Shown: positions 24,744 to 36,639, numbered from the stretch's first letter. The stretch is 64,000 bases of DNA from Diadophis punctatus similis (GCA_023053685.1 JALIGW010000001.1:50015859-50079858); one strand, 5' to 3'. The notes: generated by a model from the sequence alone, not told the origin. Translations and numbers: made by a program.

Positions 24744-25777
24744 CAAAGTGACCAGATTTTTTTTTCTTCAAGCGGGACACCATTGACGGGGGTGGGTTTC
24801 TCCATTTGAGTTTTGCCCTCTGCGCATGCGCAGAGGGCAAAAGAAGGCAAATGTTGGCGTCCAGATGGGGGGGGAGGCCGCAATGGCTTGGGCTGGCTGG
24901 CAGGCAAGATCCTTACAACCGTCAGGTGACGCTCTCGGTGCGCTGTTTTAATTCTTAAAACTCTTAATACTGGGGAAAGTCCCAGGTAGGACGCGCGCCC
25001 CGTCCTGCCCGCCAGTCCTGCCCTGCCCGCCCAACCCCCAGCAAGAGACGCGCATCCTACCTGGACTTTCCCCAGTAGCTCCAGTCGCGTTCCTTGCTAA
25101 GCGCCCAGAGCAGAGCAGCCCCTTCCAAAAGATAACATCTCGCGATCTTTTGGAAGGGGCTGCTCTGCTCTGGGCGCTTAGCAAGGAACGCGACTGGAAC
25201 TACTGGGAAAAGTCCCAGGTAGGACGCGCGCCCCGTCCTGCCCGCCAGTCCTGCCCTGCCCGCCCAACCCCCAGCAAGAGACGCGCGTCCTACCTGGACT
25301 TTCCCCAGTAGCTCCAGTCGCGTTCCTTGCTAAGCGCCCAGAGCAGAGCAGCCCCTTCCAAAAGATAACGTCTCGCGATCTTTTGGAAGGGGCTGCTCTG
25401 CTCTGGGCGCTTAGCAAGGAACGCGACTGGAACTACTGGGAAAAGTCCCAGGTAGGACGCGCGCCCCGTCCCGCCCGCCAGTCCTGCCCCGCCCGCCCAA
25501 CCCCCAGCAAGAGACGCGCGTCCTACCTGGACTTTCCCCAGTAGCTTAAGGTGACCAGATGTCCCGATTTTGAGAGGGCCTGCTGCTGCTGCTGCTGCCC
25601 CTGTGGCTGGGCCCAACCTGGCCGTCCTCGAGTGCCTGCAGGCCGATTTTTTGAAAGAATGCCCTAGTCGGGCATTGTTTTAAAAAATCGGGACTTTTTA
25701 AGAGGGCGGGCGGGACGCGGGACAAATGATTAAAAAGCGGGTCTGTCCTGCCAAACTCGGGACGTCTGGTCACCTTA
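24744..25777. mobile_element. hAT-like nonautonomous element carrying a palindromic tandem array
   Basis: The ends are inverted repeats: AAAGTGACCAGA at the left (from 24745) and TCTGGTCACCTTA at the right, reading TAAGGTGACCAGA on the other strand. GTCTTGCC flanks both sides (24736-24743 and 25778-25785), an exact 8-bp duplication as for hAT elements. No transposase frame. The interior is very GC- and CpG-rich, unlike the surroundings, and consists mostly of the 233-bp tandem array at 24968-25545. A second internal copy of the end motif (TAAGGTGACCAGATGTCCCG at 25547) shows that either a shorter element is nested in the right third (25547-25777) or one end was duplicated. Confidence 0.8.
24968..25545. 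repeat. 233-bp doubly palindromic tandem array, about 2.5 units
   Basis: Units begin with TACTGGG at 24968, 25201 and 25434, an exact 233-bp spacing. Each unit has two dyads. The first is a GC-rich 105-bp block whose ends are inverted copies of each other (GTCCCAGGTAGGACGCGCG and CGCGCGTCCTACCTGGACT). The second is a long hairpin with perfect 53-bp arms: 25081-25133 with 25145-25197, and 25314-25366 with 25378-25430, each around an 11-nt loop ending TCTCGCG. The units are almost identical. The open frames on either strand are by-products. Confidence 0.93.
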
Positions 25778-25789
25778 GTCTTGCCCTCT

Positions 25790-26125
25790 AGACATTATCC
25801 ACAGAGATATAGAATCAGTTTGTACAGACCTAAAAGATAGCTTGAGTCAATAGTGCTTATACTATTGATTTAATTTGATTTCTAGCATAATCCATATCCA
25901 AATAGTCATTTCGGGATTAGATGACAAATAGGAAAATACAGACATGGACAATGCTATAGCAAAACTGATACTGCAAGAATGTTGACAGGCCTATGATCTC
26001 ACAATCAACCACAAATGGTTCAGATGCAGCAACTGTCAGATATGTGAAAACGGGGCTTGAAAGGCTGTAAAATTATTCTGGTAGGCTTCTAACTGTTTTG
26101 TGGTCCTCTCTTTGAGACATCAGAA
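25790..26125. other. Noncoding sequence, no gene seen
   Basis: Nothing recognised. Confidence 0.5.
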
Positions 26126-26135
26126 CCCACTAGGC

Positions 26136-26270
26136 CAGGGGTAGGCAAAGTTGGCTCTTCTATGACTTGGGGACTTCAGCTCCCAGACTTTCTGAGCCAA
26201 TCATGCTAGCTCAGGAATTCTGGGAGTTGAAGTCCATGAGTCATAGAAGAGCCAACTTTGCCTACCCCTG
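26136..26270. mobile_element. Foldback hAT-type MITE with 8-bp TSD
   Basis: A 135-bp palindrome from CAGGGGTAGGCAAAGTTGGC to GCCAACTTTGCCTACCCCTG, flanked by an exact CACTAGGC duplication (26128-26135 and 26271-26278). A close relative lies at 49524. Confidence 0.92.
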
Positions 26271-26299
26271 CACTAGGCCTATCCTTAACCAAATTTCTA

Positions 26300-27100
26300 G
26301 CCCTGATCACCATTGTTCTCTTAATCCTTGGTTAACAAGGACCTTGGAGTACTCATCTCTAATGATCTAAGTGCCAGAGCTCATTGTAACAGCATTGCCA
26401 AAAAGGCATTAAGAGTTGTTAACCTAATCTTGCAAAGCTTCTGCTCTTGTAATATTGTATTGCAAACTAGGGGATATAAATCCTTTGCTAAACCAATTCT
26501 CGAATACAGCTCATCTGTCTGGAACCCACACTGCATATCAGATATTAATACAATTGAGTGAGTCCAGAGATATTTCACGAGAAGAGTCCTCCACTCCTCT
26601 GCTCACAACAGAATACCTTATACCACCAGGCTTGAAATTTTGGGCTTAGACAACTTAGAACTACAATGCCTTCGATCTGACCTAAGCATAGTACACAAAA
26701 TTATCTGCTACAATGTCCTACCTGTCAATGACTACTTCAGCTTCAACCACAATAATACACGAGCACACAATAGATACAAACTTAAGGTAAACCGCTCCAA
26801 ACTCGATTGCAGAAAATACGACTTCAGCAACAGAGTGGTCAATGCCTGGAATGCTCTAACTGAGTCTGCTATTTCATCCCCAAACCCCCATAACTTTAAC
26901 CTTAGACTGTCTACTGTTGACCTCACCCCATTCTAAGAGGTCTGTAAGGGGCGTGCTTAAGTCCACCAACGTGCCTACCATCCCTGTCCTACTGTCCCCA
27001 TTTATTATTATCCATTTCTTGTATTCATAATCATGTTTATACTTATATCTGTTATGTTATACATGCTTGACACATAAATAAAATAAATAAATAAAATAAA
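26300..27100 (+). mobile_element. CR1-superfamily LINE 3' third
   Basis: A broken frame encodes NKDLGVLISNDLSARAHC, then KPILEYSSSVWNPHC, then NRSKLDCRKYDFSNRVV and AWNAL. This is the C-terminal side of a reverse-transcriptase ORF, split by at least one frameshift near 26560. The 3' UTR has CGTGCCTACCATCCCTGTCC and an AAATA tail. RT motif C is not included. Rex1-like or related; I am not sure of the clade. Confidence 0.75.
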
Positions 27101-27109
27101 CTCCACATC

Positions 27110-27790
27110 TCTTGGTTTCTGTCTGCTTTGTCTCATGTCCTGGCCCAGCTTTAGGACATGGACTTTTCCCAGCAGACATAACTCCTCAAAGCTGTAGCAA
27201 GGCTGTCCCTCTCTTCTCTCATTGGCCCTTCAACCATCATTTTTAATTCCAGGGTATGCTGGGGAATGCTACATTGGTGGTTTGAAAAGATTGTGAAGAT
27301 TTTAAAATGGGAAGTAGTTCCCAAAGCCTGTTATCCACAGCATGGGATATATGGTAGCTCTTGGTATGCAGGAAAGAATTTGGGAGACTGAACAAAAAGA
27401 TGCTGCCTAGGGAATGGTCAGATAAAAGAGTGCATAGCCCATGGCTGGACAGTAGATAAGGTAAGAGGCTAACAAGGGACCCTCCCTAGTTTCTCGAGCT
27501 GTAAAGGAAATGGCAGGAGAAAGGTATTTTCAGACTTGTAACATTCTGCTAATGTAGATTTACAATAAAATAAAATTACCTCATCTGGTGATATTTCCTG
27601 TCTGGTCTACCTAGTGAGGTTGACGGATAGATAGGGGCAAGGGGCAAAGCAGGTGCCATGCAACTCTGGGGCCTTACATTCTTGCATATGACATTGTGAT
27701 GTGCATTGTGACAACTTTAGTAGATGTCTATTAATTGCAACACAACAGCCACAACCACAGGAAAGCAGAAGTATAGTTCTCCAAAACTCA
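27110..27790. other. Noncoding sequence, no gene seen
   Basis: Nothing recognised. Confidence 0.5.
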
Positions 27791-27791
27791 G

Positions 27792-27792
<1 letters not shown>

Positions 27793-27837
<45 letters not shown>
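27793..27837. repeat. (CA)n microsatellite
   Basis: About 22 CA units, producing spurious TH/VC repeat frames on either strand. Confidence 0.97.
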
Positions 27838-27839
<2 letters not shown>

Positions 27840-27844
27840 CAAAA

Positions 27845-28255
27845 TCAGTACTCAGGTCTCTTATATCTATGTGCAGCTGCCAAGAGTCAGCAAGATACAT
27901 TTGAAGAATGAGAACTTTTCTTTTTGGTAGTTTTGTGTGGCTTTCCTCCTGGGGGCATATTTTTTGAGGACGTAGGGCAAAAAAAAATGACAACAGTTTT
28001 ATTTTACGTTTTTCCAGTCATTTGGGCTAGAAGGGAAAACCCGGCAAATCTCTTTTCAATTTCACCCATTTAAAAAAAGAAAGAAATGGCCCTTCCACTA
28101 CTGCAACTGTTAAACAAATACATAAACCAGGAAGGTCCAGCCATTCATGGTACTCATTCCAGCAGCCCTGTGGATAATGCCATCAAAGGCAAAGACCAAT
28201 TGGAACAAAAGCATTTATATAAGATGGGATGAAGCATAGCAGATTTTGATTTTGA
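27845..28255. other. Noncoding sequence, no gene seen
   Basis: Nothing recognised. Confidence 0.5.
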
Positions 28256-28257
28256 TT

Positions 28258-28322
28258 TTAGATTTAATATTAGAGTTGGAAGGGACCTTGTAGGTCATCT
28301 AGTCCAACCCCCTGCTCAAGCT
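28258..28322 (-). mobile_element. CR1 LINE extreme 3' end
   Basis: GAGTTGGAAGGGACCTTG and CATCTAGTCCAACCCCCTGC are the reverse complement of the CR1 3' UTR. A short ATGAATGAG tandem follows (28322-28350). Confidence 0.85.
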
Positions 28323-28324
28323 GA

Positions 28325-28715
28325 TGAATGAGATGAATGAGATGAATGAGCTGACTGCACTATTTTCCCCCAAAGCACTAATTTTTATCTGGATCCAGAA
28401 GACCTGGGCGGTAGGCCACTGAAGATGATGTCATCCATTCCAGCTCTCCTGAAACATAGGCAGCCTGTCCTTGTCCTAGGGGCAAGCAGGAAATTCAGAT
28501 CAGCCTGAAGTGCTGGAATTATTAAGCAAGTATCAATTCTCAGCAAAGCTAGAAGAGCCCAAAGGATAACAAGTACCCAGAAACAAACAAACCTTGAAGC
28601 AAACCTTGAAATCAAAACAAAGATTCACTTCCAGCTAAAAGGAAGTTAATTGAGATTATTTAACCTCTTCATGGTCTTCTTGGCCACCTTCTGAAGAATT
28701 ATTAACCCTAAACTT
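28325..28715. other. Noncoding sequence between CR1 fragments
   Basis: Nothing recognised beyond the short tandem at its left edge. Confidence 0.45.
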
Positions 28716-28721
28716 AACTCT

Positions 28722-29150
28722 AACTCTCAACATCCTTTTTGCATCGTGGCGACCAAAACTGTATGCAGTATTCCAAGTGTGGCCTTACCAAGGCATTATA
28801 AAGTGGTATTAACACTTCACGTGATCTTGATTCTATCCCTCTGTTAATACAGCCTAGAACTGTGTTGGCTTTTTTGGCAGCTGCTGCACACTGCTGGCTC
28901 ATATTTAAATGGTTGTCCACTAAGACTCCAAGATCCCTCTCACAGTTTCTACTATTGAGCGAGGTACCACATATACTGTACCTGTGCATTTTGTTTTTCT
29001 TGCCTAAATGTAGAACCTTACTTTTTTCACCATTGAATTTCATTTTGTTAGATAGCGCCCAATGTTCAAGTCTGTCAAGATCCTTCTGTATCTTGAGCCT
29101 ATCTTCTGGAGAGTTGGCTATTCCTGCCAGTTTGATGTCATCTGCAAAAT
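28722..29150 (-). mobile_element. CR1 LINE internal fragment (RT side)
   Basis: The minus strand encodes FADDIKLAGIANSPEDRL, then [35 protein letters not shown] and [20 protein letters not shown]. This is the segment from RT motif C to just upstream of the 3' part seen at 11661. The 3' UTR is absent. Confidence 0.88.
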
Positions 29151-29159
29151 GTTAAAATA

Positions 29160-29535
29160 GTTAAAATAGTTCCCATGTTTCTAGGGTAAGCTTTTTTCTC
29201 CTTAGAGTTCAGTTGAGCTTTTCAAGCAAAAGCAATAAAAATATGTTGACTATGGATTCAAATCCACATTCAAACATTTTTGAAGAGTTCAAACTTTTTC
29301 CAAAAGCAAACAGGGACCATATCCTGTCTCTTATTTTCTTCAGTCTTATAGCTTAAGATCTTTAAGGCCTTAGGTGTTCTTCTTTCCCCAGCAAGCATGA
29401 TTAGAGATACCTCATACCAACTATGAATAAAGAAACCAATTCAGTATTTCCATTATCCATCATGTCTTGAAGGTAGATCTTCAGAAAACCGAAGATTCTT
29501 CGCTTTTTGTTCATAATTTATCTAATCCTGTAATT
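29160..29535. other. Noncoding sequence, no gene seen
   Basis: Nothing recognised. Confidence 0.5.
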
Positions 29536-29541
29536 TATCTA

Positions 29542-29845
29542 CAGGTAGTCCTTGAGTTACAACCATTGTTTCATGAAAGGAGCATCCATGGGCATCCCTC
29601 AGGCAAAGGTGATGTCACCAATTAATCCTTTCAACCCAAAAACACCTTAAACTGTGTCTCTGACATAAACAGAGAGCCATTCGTTTAGCTACTGTTCAAG
29701 ATTACAATGGCACTGAAAAAGTGAATTACAGCCAGTCCTTGCACTTAAAACTGTGGCAGCATCCAAACAATTGTGATCAAAATTTAGGTGCTTGGGAACC
29801 AGAACTTCTGGTCCTAATTGCAGTTGTAAGTTGAGAACTGTGGAT
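29542..29845. mobile_element. Mariner/Tigger-like MITE, degenerate
   Basis: Left end CAGGTAGTCCTTGAGTTACAA and right part GTTGTAAGTTGAGAACTG match the termini of the 35103 copy. TA precedes the left end, compatible with a TA target site. Confidence 0.6.
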
Positions 29846-29849
29846 ACTG

Positions 29850-32800
29850 ATTTATACTCTAGCATAAAACATCAAATGACAAAGTAGTTTACTACAGTAC
29901 ATTAAAACAATCACAATTGCAAGGATAAAACAATAACTTAAAATCCACAAAGTTAAAAATAATATGGTTGACAGCTTTTTTAGGACAGCTAACAATCAGA
30001 TAGACTGAGAAATCAAAGAAATGCCTAGGTAAACTCCCCCCCACCTTAAAAGGTCAGAAATTATATAAGAGCATAAATATTCCATACAAGGTGTCCAGCT
30101 GATCCTTATGGGAAGACAGTTCTCCTGAACTGGCTTCACAATGATAATTATTCTCATCCTCTATTCTATTACTCAACATCAACAGACTGATGCAATCAAC
30201 AAGACATCCTCTCAAAATGCAAGGACGAGGTTGGCCCATAAAGAAACAGAGAGTTTCATAGATACAGCAAGTTATCCATAGCAAGAATATAAATCAGACT
30301 TCTCCAGTATGGAGATGGAAGTTGAAGTCTCAGAACATCTAGAAGTATCACTGTTGGGCATATGATGGAAATCAGAAAACTGCACTCCCTTTCATTAGAA
30401 TCATTATAAGTAGAGATGATGATTGTAGACCACACCATATTCAATTGTTGGAAGATTCAGTATTGCCCCTGATCATCTTCATTTCAAGACTATGTCAGAC
30501 TGTAACCTGGTGGAGTCTCCAAGCTTTAGAAGCAATGTTACAACCTTTTCCACACTGTGAGGCATTAATTGCTTTTTTAAAAAAATTAAGTCTTCAGCAA
30601 TTTCTTTTAAGGGGAGGAATGTCATGCCTCTGCAATCAACGTGGTGAGAACATTGTGCTAAAGAATCAAAGTTGTCCTAAATGAACCCTGATTTTTATAC
30701 CCTCTATAACATTCAGTGGAAAATATATGCCCAAACTTCAGAAAATCCAAAGGGAAGAAGAATTGCAGCTTAAAAACTGTTGCTGAAAACACAAGAAACC
30801 TGAATGAATATAAAATTCAGTTGGACATGGTCTGGGATTCTTAAAATCAAGCTTTTGGAACACCTATTAAAGGCTGCTACTCTAATAATGCAGTAAGTAG
30901 CCAGCAGATGTCAGTACGTGATAATGAAAAACATAATACATGAAATGTAGCCAAAATAAGTTTCATGTTCAATTGTACCCAGCTGCTACCCATAATTATA
31001 TTTTGTCATGTTTGCTCAGAGGGTCCTCAAAATGCACCTTTCCTATATGGAATCAATGTTAAAATTTCATCCACGGGAAAAGGACATGCTGACAATAGCA
31101 CAAGATTAGCTGGTAATGCACACTGGGTTTTCAGAAAAAAATTTGTCAGAAATATGAATGATTTCATCCTGTATTTCCTGGTTTCTCACACACACACAAA
31201 TTGGTTCTGATTAAAAATTGTTTTTAAGAAAGACGTTGCAGTTGAAGTACCTGAATATATTGTGTTTCAGAGGCATCCTGAAATGTCCCTTTCTGAAGCA
31301 TAATTTCAGAAGTGGTTCAGCAGGTATAATGTCTGTGACAGAATATAGAATGCAAATATGGGATTTCAGGTGTTTCTAAACTGCAACTCCTGTTAATAAT
31401 CCTGGCTTGGTTGTTACAGTTGTAGCACATTCTCTGCTCTGTTTTAAGAATTAAATATCCTGTCTGTATAGTCTGAATTAATGAAAGTTTAATAAACAAG
31501 GTACCATTCCATCTCCCACCGTCTTACCCAGTTTCCTTTCTCATTTTCCTACTTCCTCCTAAAACTCCTGATCTTTTTATGGCTCCTTCTCTAAGTTAGA
31601 CACATTCATTATATGAATTTAATTGTTGGAGTCCTCCTTGATGTACATAATTGCTGGAGGATAGGAAATGTTATTTTAGATCAGGATCTGTTGAAAATGG
31701 AACTGTAGAAAGTTAGCACCCACCCCTCTCCTAGAAAAATGAAATATTTTGAGAAATATTAAAAAGGCAGAATATTATATTTCCCTAAAGGGAGAAATGG
31801 AGCAACATGCTCTTGAAAAGCAGCCCCCACCTTTCTTAACAGCCTTCAGCAGATGTCAGCAAATACCTTCACCCAAGATCCAACAAAGGTAGCATTAGCC
31901 CTCAACCATAATAGGAATTGCCCAATAACCTTTCAGAACACAAGCACCTTCATTGCACAAGCTCCTTCATTGCATCATCTCAGTTGCACCACCCATAGCA
32001 AATTTCAACCAAACTTAGCTCGGACAAACTCCTAGGATTTGGACATGGCCCCATGGGAGTCTGACAACAGCCAATAGAATACATGTTCTTGCACAGGAAC
32101 AAGTAGCTCAAGTGCAAAACTCAAGAGAAGGTATAAAAACCCCTCACTCTCAACTCCATGTGGTCAGCTGTCCAGAACCACCCATGTCCTTCTGCTTCAT
32201 CATTAAACCATCTTTCCAATCAGCCTCCATGTTTCCAGTGTCTTTCTCCCTGCTTGGAACTGAACCAGATGGATATTTCTTCCAACAGAATGTAAGGTCA
32301 TCTGTCCTTCCTACCTGCTAATAGCAAAAATTGAGTGCGGGCCCTCAGACTGGAAGTTAGTATCAGCACTCAGGGAAATTCAATAGTTTCAAAAATATCA
32401 AACAACTTTAGGGGTAAAAATAGCTAAGCAATTAGAACTACCACTTAACTTAGTAAAGTCTGAGCACACTACAGACTTAACAGCCACAAGATTATGAATA
32501 TGTGATGGTTAATTGGTTCAAATCCTAACATTCTATAAAATAGGTTTACTAAATCTGCATTGTTTGTATATGTATATGCACATATACTGTATGTATATGT
32601 ATATGTTAGATTACAACAACTATCATTCCTGATCAGTAGGGCAATGCACTGGAATGATAAGGGTAGAAACACATCTGAAGAAAATCAGATTTGGGAAGAG
32701 AAGCACTGGGGAAAATCAGTCATAACTTTAGTAATACAGTATATGAGGGACCTATCCATTTATTAAATGTTTTTTTAAGGAATGAGCAGGAATGAAATGG

Positions 32801-32940
32801 GATTGAAAGGAGCAGGAATGGAATGGGATTGAAATAAAAGACAGTATTAAACTAGAGTAGTAAGTAACTTTTACTGGCTTTCCCAGATCTTTTACAATAT
32901 ATTGCCAAATGAATCATAGAATGAATTAATTCAGAGTTCC
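29850..32940. other. Noncoding sequence, no gene seen
   Basis: Three kilobases without a recognisable repeat or exon. Minor features are a short (CA)n at 31188-31198, TATATG-rich sequence at 32560-32610 and a two-copy 25-bp tandem (GAGCAGGAATG units) at 32783-32836. Confidence 0.5.
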
Positions 32941-32944
32941 CAGT

Positions 32945-33223
32945 CAAAACACACACGACTAGGATCAAATTATATTTTGGACGTATTATGTGAAGACTAG
33001 CTTCCTTGAAAAGTCCATTATTCTGAGAAAACTAGAAGGAAAAACAAGAGAATGACAAGCAGCAAGGTGGATGGATTTAATTAGAGGAGTATTGGGGGTC
33101 CCATTTGGATAACTGAAGGCGCAGATTAAGATCAGATCATCCTGGAGAAAAATTATCTACAGTGTGTGGTTGCTAAGAGTCAACACCGACTATGGCATGA
33201 AATCAATCACTCAATCAACCAAC

Positions 33224-33256
<33 letters not shown>
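32945..33256 (+). mobile_element. Bov-B LINE 3' end with (ATCA)n tail
   Basis: Decayed coding for the end of a Bov-B ORF2 (TATTTTGGACGTATTATG, then AGAAAACTAGAAGGAAAAAC), followed by the Bov-B 3' terminus with GCTAAGAGTCAACACCGAC and an ATCA-type tail (33205-33256). Bov-B is abundant in squamates. Confidence 0.8.
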
Positions 33257-33259
33257 GTA

Positions 33260-34468
33260 ATTGCATAATTCCCCTGCTCTGCCTTGTAAGTCCCTCAAAA
33301 TTCCATTTTGGGAACTGAACTCATAATAAACATGTGGGAAAGTGTCTTGACTTATACTAGGAGTCCTGAATGAAATATTTACAGCAAAGCTTTGAGCCAT
33401 CTGCCTCTGTTGTTAAATTGTCCTCGATAAGCTTTCAACTAAGCAGAGCACATTTTGGGAGCCCACAGCCGAACTTTCAAAGCAACCTCTGTACAGAAGC
33501 ATCCTGGAGGAAAGGAGGTCAATGAACACAAAAGAACAAGCATCTGTGTCAGTATGAGTGTGTCACTTCAGTCCACTGGAAAGCTGTTGATATTATTTCA
33601 CTTGGACCCAGAGGAAATACTGCAATTATGACCGATTTCCAATACAGAAGATGAACAAAGTGTTGCATTATGGATTTAAACCACTGTGAATGAGAAAGTG
33701 CAGGGAGGAGAGGAGAGACTGATTAAAAGAAAAGGAGAAAAAAGTGAGAGACAGCAAAGATATTTCTGAGAGAGGGGAGGAGAATAATGCAATTGGGGTG
33801 TGTATTGGGGGGGGGCAATGCAGCCAAACACTAAAATCATACGTGCCACCCAGTGTCTTCTTTTCAAGGTTGAATATAGATAATGTTTTCCAAATAATAG
33901 TTCCTCTTTAGTTTGGAAACATTGAAAAGAATTACACTGGAAAAGTACTGAATAATATGAGGAAAATGAAGGAGAGTGAGACCACAAAGAAAAAAGTCGA
34001 AGGGTTTCCTCAACCTGGTATCCTCCAGAGATCCTGGAAATGCAACTCCTAGAATCCCATCGTGGTCTTTCCAGCACAGTTGAAGGGCATCAGACTGGAG
34101 ATGCCTAATAGCAAGTAAAAAACAAGTAAACATTCCAAATTGGATGGAAGTAATTCCTGAGAGGTTTCTTTCACTTACCCTTCTTGGCCTACCACCACAA
34201 CGTGAACATTTCCAACAGCCTACAGACATTTAATACGCCAGAAGATTAGGTTTTAAAATGTTTAGTTTAGAATCCTTTGGGTTTGATTTAAATGTACATT
34301 CCCTGAAGCTTTATTATTATTATTTAATTGCAACTCTAATTTGTATGTTCATATTCTGAATCATTTATTTTTATAAGCCTTTAATGGAAAGATAGGAAGT
34401 ATCTGTTTAAAGTTCAGATACTTAATGCTGTCCGTCTACATCGATATCTACCTGCTTCATGTTCCCCT
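33260..34468. other. Noncoding sequence, no gene seen
   Basis: Purine-rich sequence at 33690-33800, with two chance minus-strand frames of 121 and 133 codons. No domain recognised. Confidence 0.5.
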
Positions 34469-34479
34469 GGCTCTGGAAA

Positions 34480-34613
34480 GCAGCGTCAAACTCAATCGCG
34501 TCACGTGATGTATCGCAACGTATCGCAGTGTTTTTTGCCTTTGCGGAGCCGGAGTGGGCGTGGCCTGCACGTGATGCATCCGGCCCATGGGCCATCAGTT
34601 TGACATCCCTGAT
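34480..34613. mobile_element. hAT-type MITE, degenerate
   Basis: The right end GGCCATCAGTTTGACATCCCTG and the left-side GCGTCAAACTCAATCGCG are inverted counterparts, around a CpG-rich centre with CACGTGATG at both sides. No target duplication was found. Confidence 0.5.
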
Positions 34614-34619
34614 CTAGAA

Positions 34620-35098
34620 GAAGCTGGGTTAGGGAAAGCTCTGCCAGAAATCTGTGCTTCTCTACCTTGTTGCTCTACTACATTAGTTTTGTGCATAATG
34701 CTTACATTTTGAAATGTTCTGAGTATATATACTATATATATACTCAATATATATATTCTAAAGTCAGAACAAAATACCCTGTGTTCCAAGGTTTTGTCTC
34801 AAGCTCAGAATTATACATTCTGTACTTGTGTCAACTTTGGAAGAAAAATTAGGACATTCTTTCCATACAGTTTTGAGTGCTCCAATATTCTGTGATTGGT
34901 TTGCTATTGTTTTTTAGGTTAAGGCCAAGCCAAGGAGACACATTATTCAGTATAACAACAAACACAGTTATCATTCCTGTTATCATTTGCTGGTGCTAAT
35001 TAAAGGAGATGGGTTGAAAAAGTGTTAGTTTAAAACATATGAAGAGACTGTAAACATTTCAGGCAAAGCAAAAGATTACTTCCTATCTGGTAATTAAG
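34620..35098. other. AT-rich noncoding sequence
   Basis: Includes a TATATA-rich self-complementary patch at 34718-34760. Confidence 0.5.
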
Positions 35099-35102
35099 CT
35101 GA

Positions 35103-35499
35103 CAGGTAGTTCTCAACTTATGACCACAACTGAGCTCAAAATTTATGTTGTTAAGTGAGAATTTTTTAAAGTGAGTTTTGCCCTATTTTATGACTTTTCT
35201 CGGCACATTTGTTAAGTGAATCATGCAGTTCTTAAATTAGCAACACAATCGTTAAGTGAATCTGGTTTCCCCATTGACCTTTGCTTGTCAGAAGGTCGCA
35301 AAAGGGGATCACATGACTCCGGGACCCTGCAACCGTCATAAATGTGAGTCTGTTGTCAAGCTTCCGAATGTAAATCACATGATCATGGGGATGTTGCAAC
35401 TGTCATAAGTGTGAAAAATGGTCCTAAAGTCCCTTTTTTCAGTGCCATTGTAACTTCAAACGGTCACAAAAACAACGGTTGTAAGTCGAGGACTACCTG
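35103..35499. mobile_element. Mariner/Tigger-like MITE, most complete copy
   Basis: Ends CAGGTAGTTCTCAACTTATG and TAAGTCGAGGACTACCTG are inverted repeats. The interior has GATCACATGACTCCGGGACC and CATAAATGTGAG blocks shared with the copy at 9060. TA follows the right end. No transposase frame is present. Confidence 0.72.
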
Positions 35500-35504
35500 T
35501 ACTC

Positions 35505-35935
35505 TATTTAAATGTTTTGCCATGCTGGCATTGGAATTCATGGGTTGTATTACGTCATAATGTGGTTGTTTTATGAGCTCTTTTATTGAGCTTAGGTTTG
35601 TATGTGTGTCAGGCAGAATGCCAAATGTAAAAGAATGCATTGAGCAATGTCTGGCATTTCAGATATCTGTACTCTAAAATATTACTATTGAATTTTCAAA
35701 CTGTAAATGCCAAAATTAAGTTGTTTTCTGAACTGAGCCATCAGAGAAGTGTCTTTTTGTTGTTACATTGTCCATTCTGGTTTAAATGAATAAAATTGTT
35801 ATGACCTGCTTCTTTGCTGGGCTTCTGCAGCTGTTTTAGGGCAAGCTAGGTTACTTTTGTTTGCTATGAGAATGTTTTAAAAAATAATTCAACAGTATTT
35901 AAAAAGTATTTAACAGTATTTAAAAAATAGCTCAA
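35505..35935. other. Noncoding sequence, no gene seen
   Basis: Nothing recognised. Confidence 0.5.
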
Positions 35936-35939
35936 CAGT

Positions 35940-36612
35940 AGTAACTGCGAGAGGGATCTTGGAGTCCTAGTGGACAACCATTTAAATATGAGCCAGAAGT
36001 GTGCAGCAGCTGCCAAAAAAGCCAACACAGTTCTAGGCTGCATTAACAGAGGGATAGAATCAAGACACGCGAAGTGTTAATACCACTTTATAATGCCTTG
36101 GTAAGGCCACACTTGGAATACTGCATTCAGTTTTGGTCACCACGATGCAAAAAGGATGTTGAGACTCTAGAAAGAGTGCAGAGAAGAGCAACAAAGATGA
36201 TTAGGGGACTGGAGGCTAAAACATATGAAGAACGGTTGCAGGAACTGGGTATGTCTAGTTTAATGAAAAGAAGGACCAGGGAGGGGAGACATGATAGCAG
36301 TGTTCCAATATCTCAGGGGTCTCCACAAAGAAGATGGAGTCAAACTATTCTCCAAAGCACCTGAGGGTAAAACAAGAAGCAATGAGTGGAAACTAAACAA
36401 GGAGAGAAGCAACTTAGAACTAAGGAGAAATTTCCTGACAGTTAGAACAATTAATCAGTGGAACAGCTTGCCTCCAGAAGTTGTGAATGCTCCAACACTG
36501 GAAGTTTTTAAGAAGGTGTTGGATAATCATTTGTCTGAAGTGGTGTAGGGTTTCCTGCCTAAGCAGGGGGTTGGACTAGAAGACCTCCAAGGTCCCTTCC
36601 AACTCTGTTGCT
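35940..36612 (+). mobile_element. CR1 LINE 3' fragment
   Basis: Encodes [20 protein letters not shown] sequence from 35945, then [18 protein letters not shown] and the C-terminal end (frames 36074-36364 and 36291-36548). One frameshift near 36280 separates the two frames. A 3' UTR with GGACTAGAAGACCTCCAAGG follows. The tail is CTG/TTG-rich (36607-36636) rather than ATTCT. It is very close to the copy at 11661. Confidence 0.9.
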
Positions 36613-36639
36613 GCTGCTGCTGTTGTTGTTGTTGTTTAA

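Noticed and set aside
24900..25550. CpG island promoter of a host gene
   Set aside because: The GC content is explained by the tandem palindromic array within a transposon; no exon or first-intron signal follows.
25178..25616. Repeated minus-strand frames with the same protein sequence
   Set aside because: They recur only because the 233-bp unit repeats; they read through palindromic arms.
27607..27993. 128-codon minus-strand frame with VC repeats
   Set aside because: It reads through the (CA)n microsatellite.
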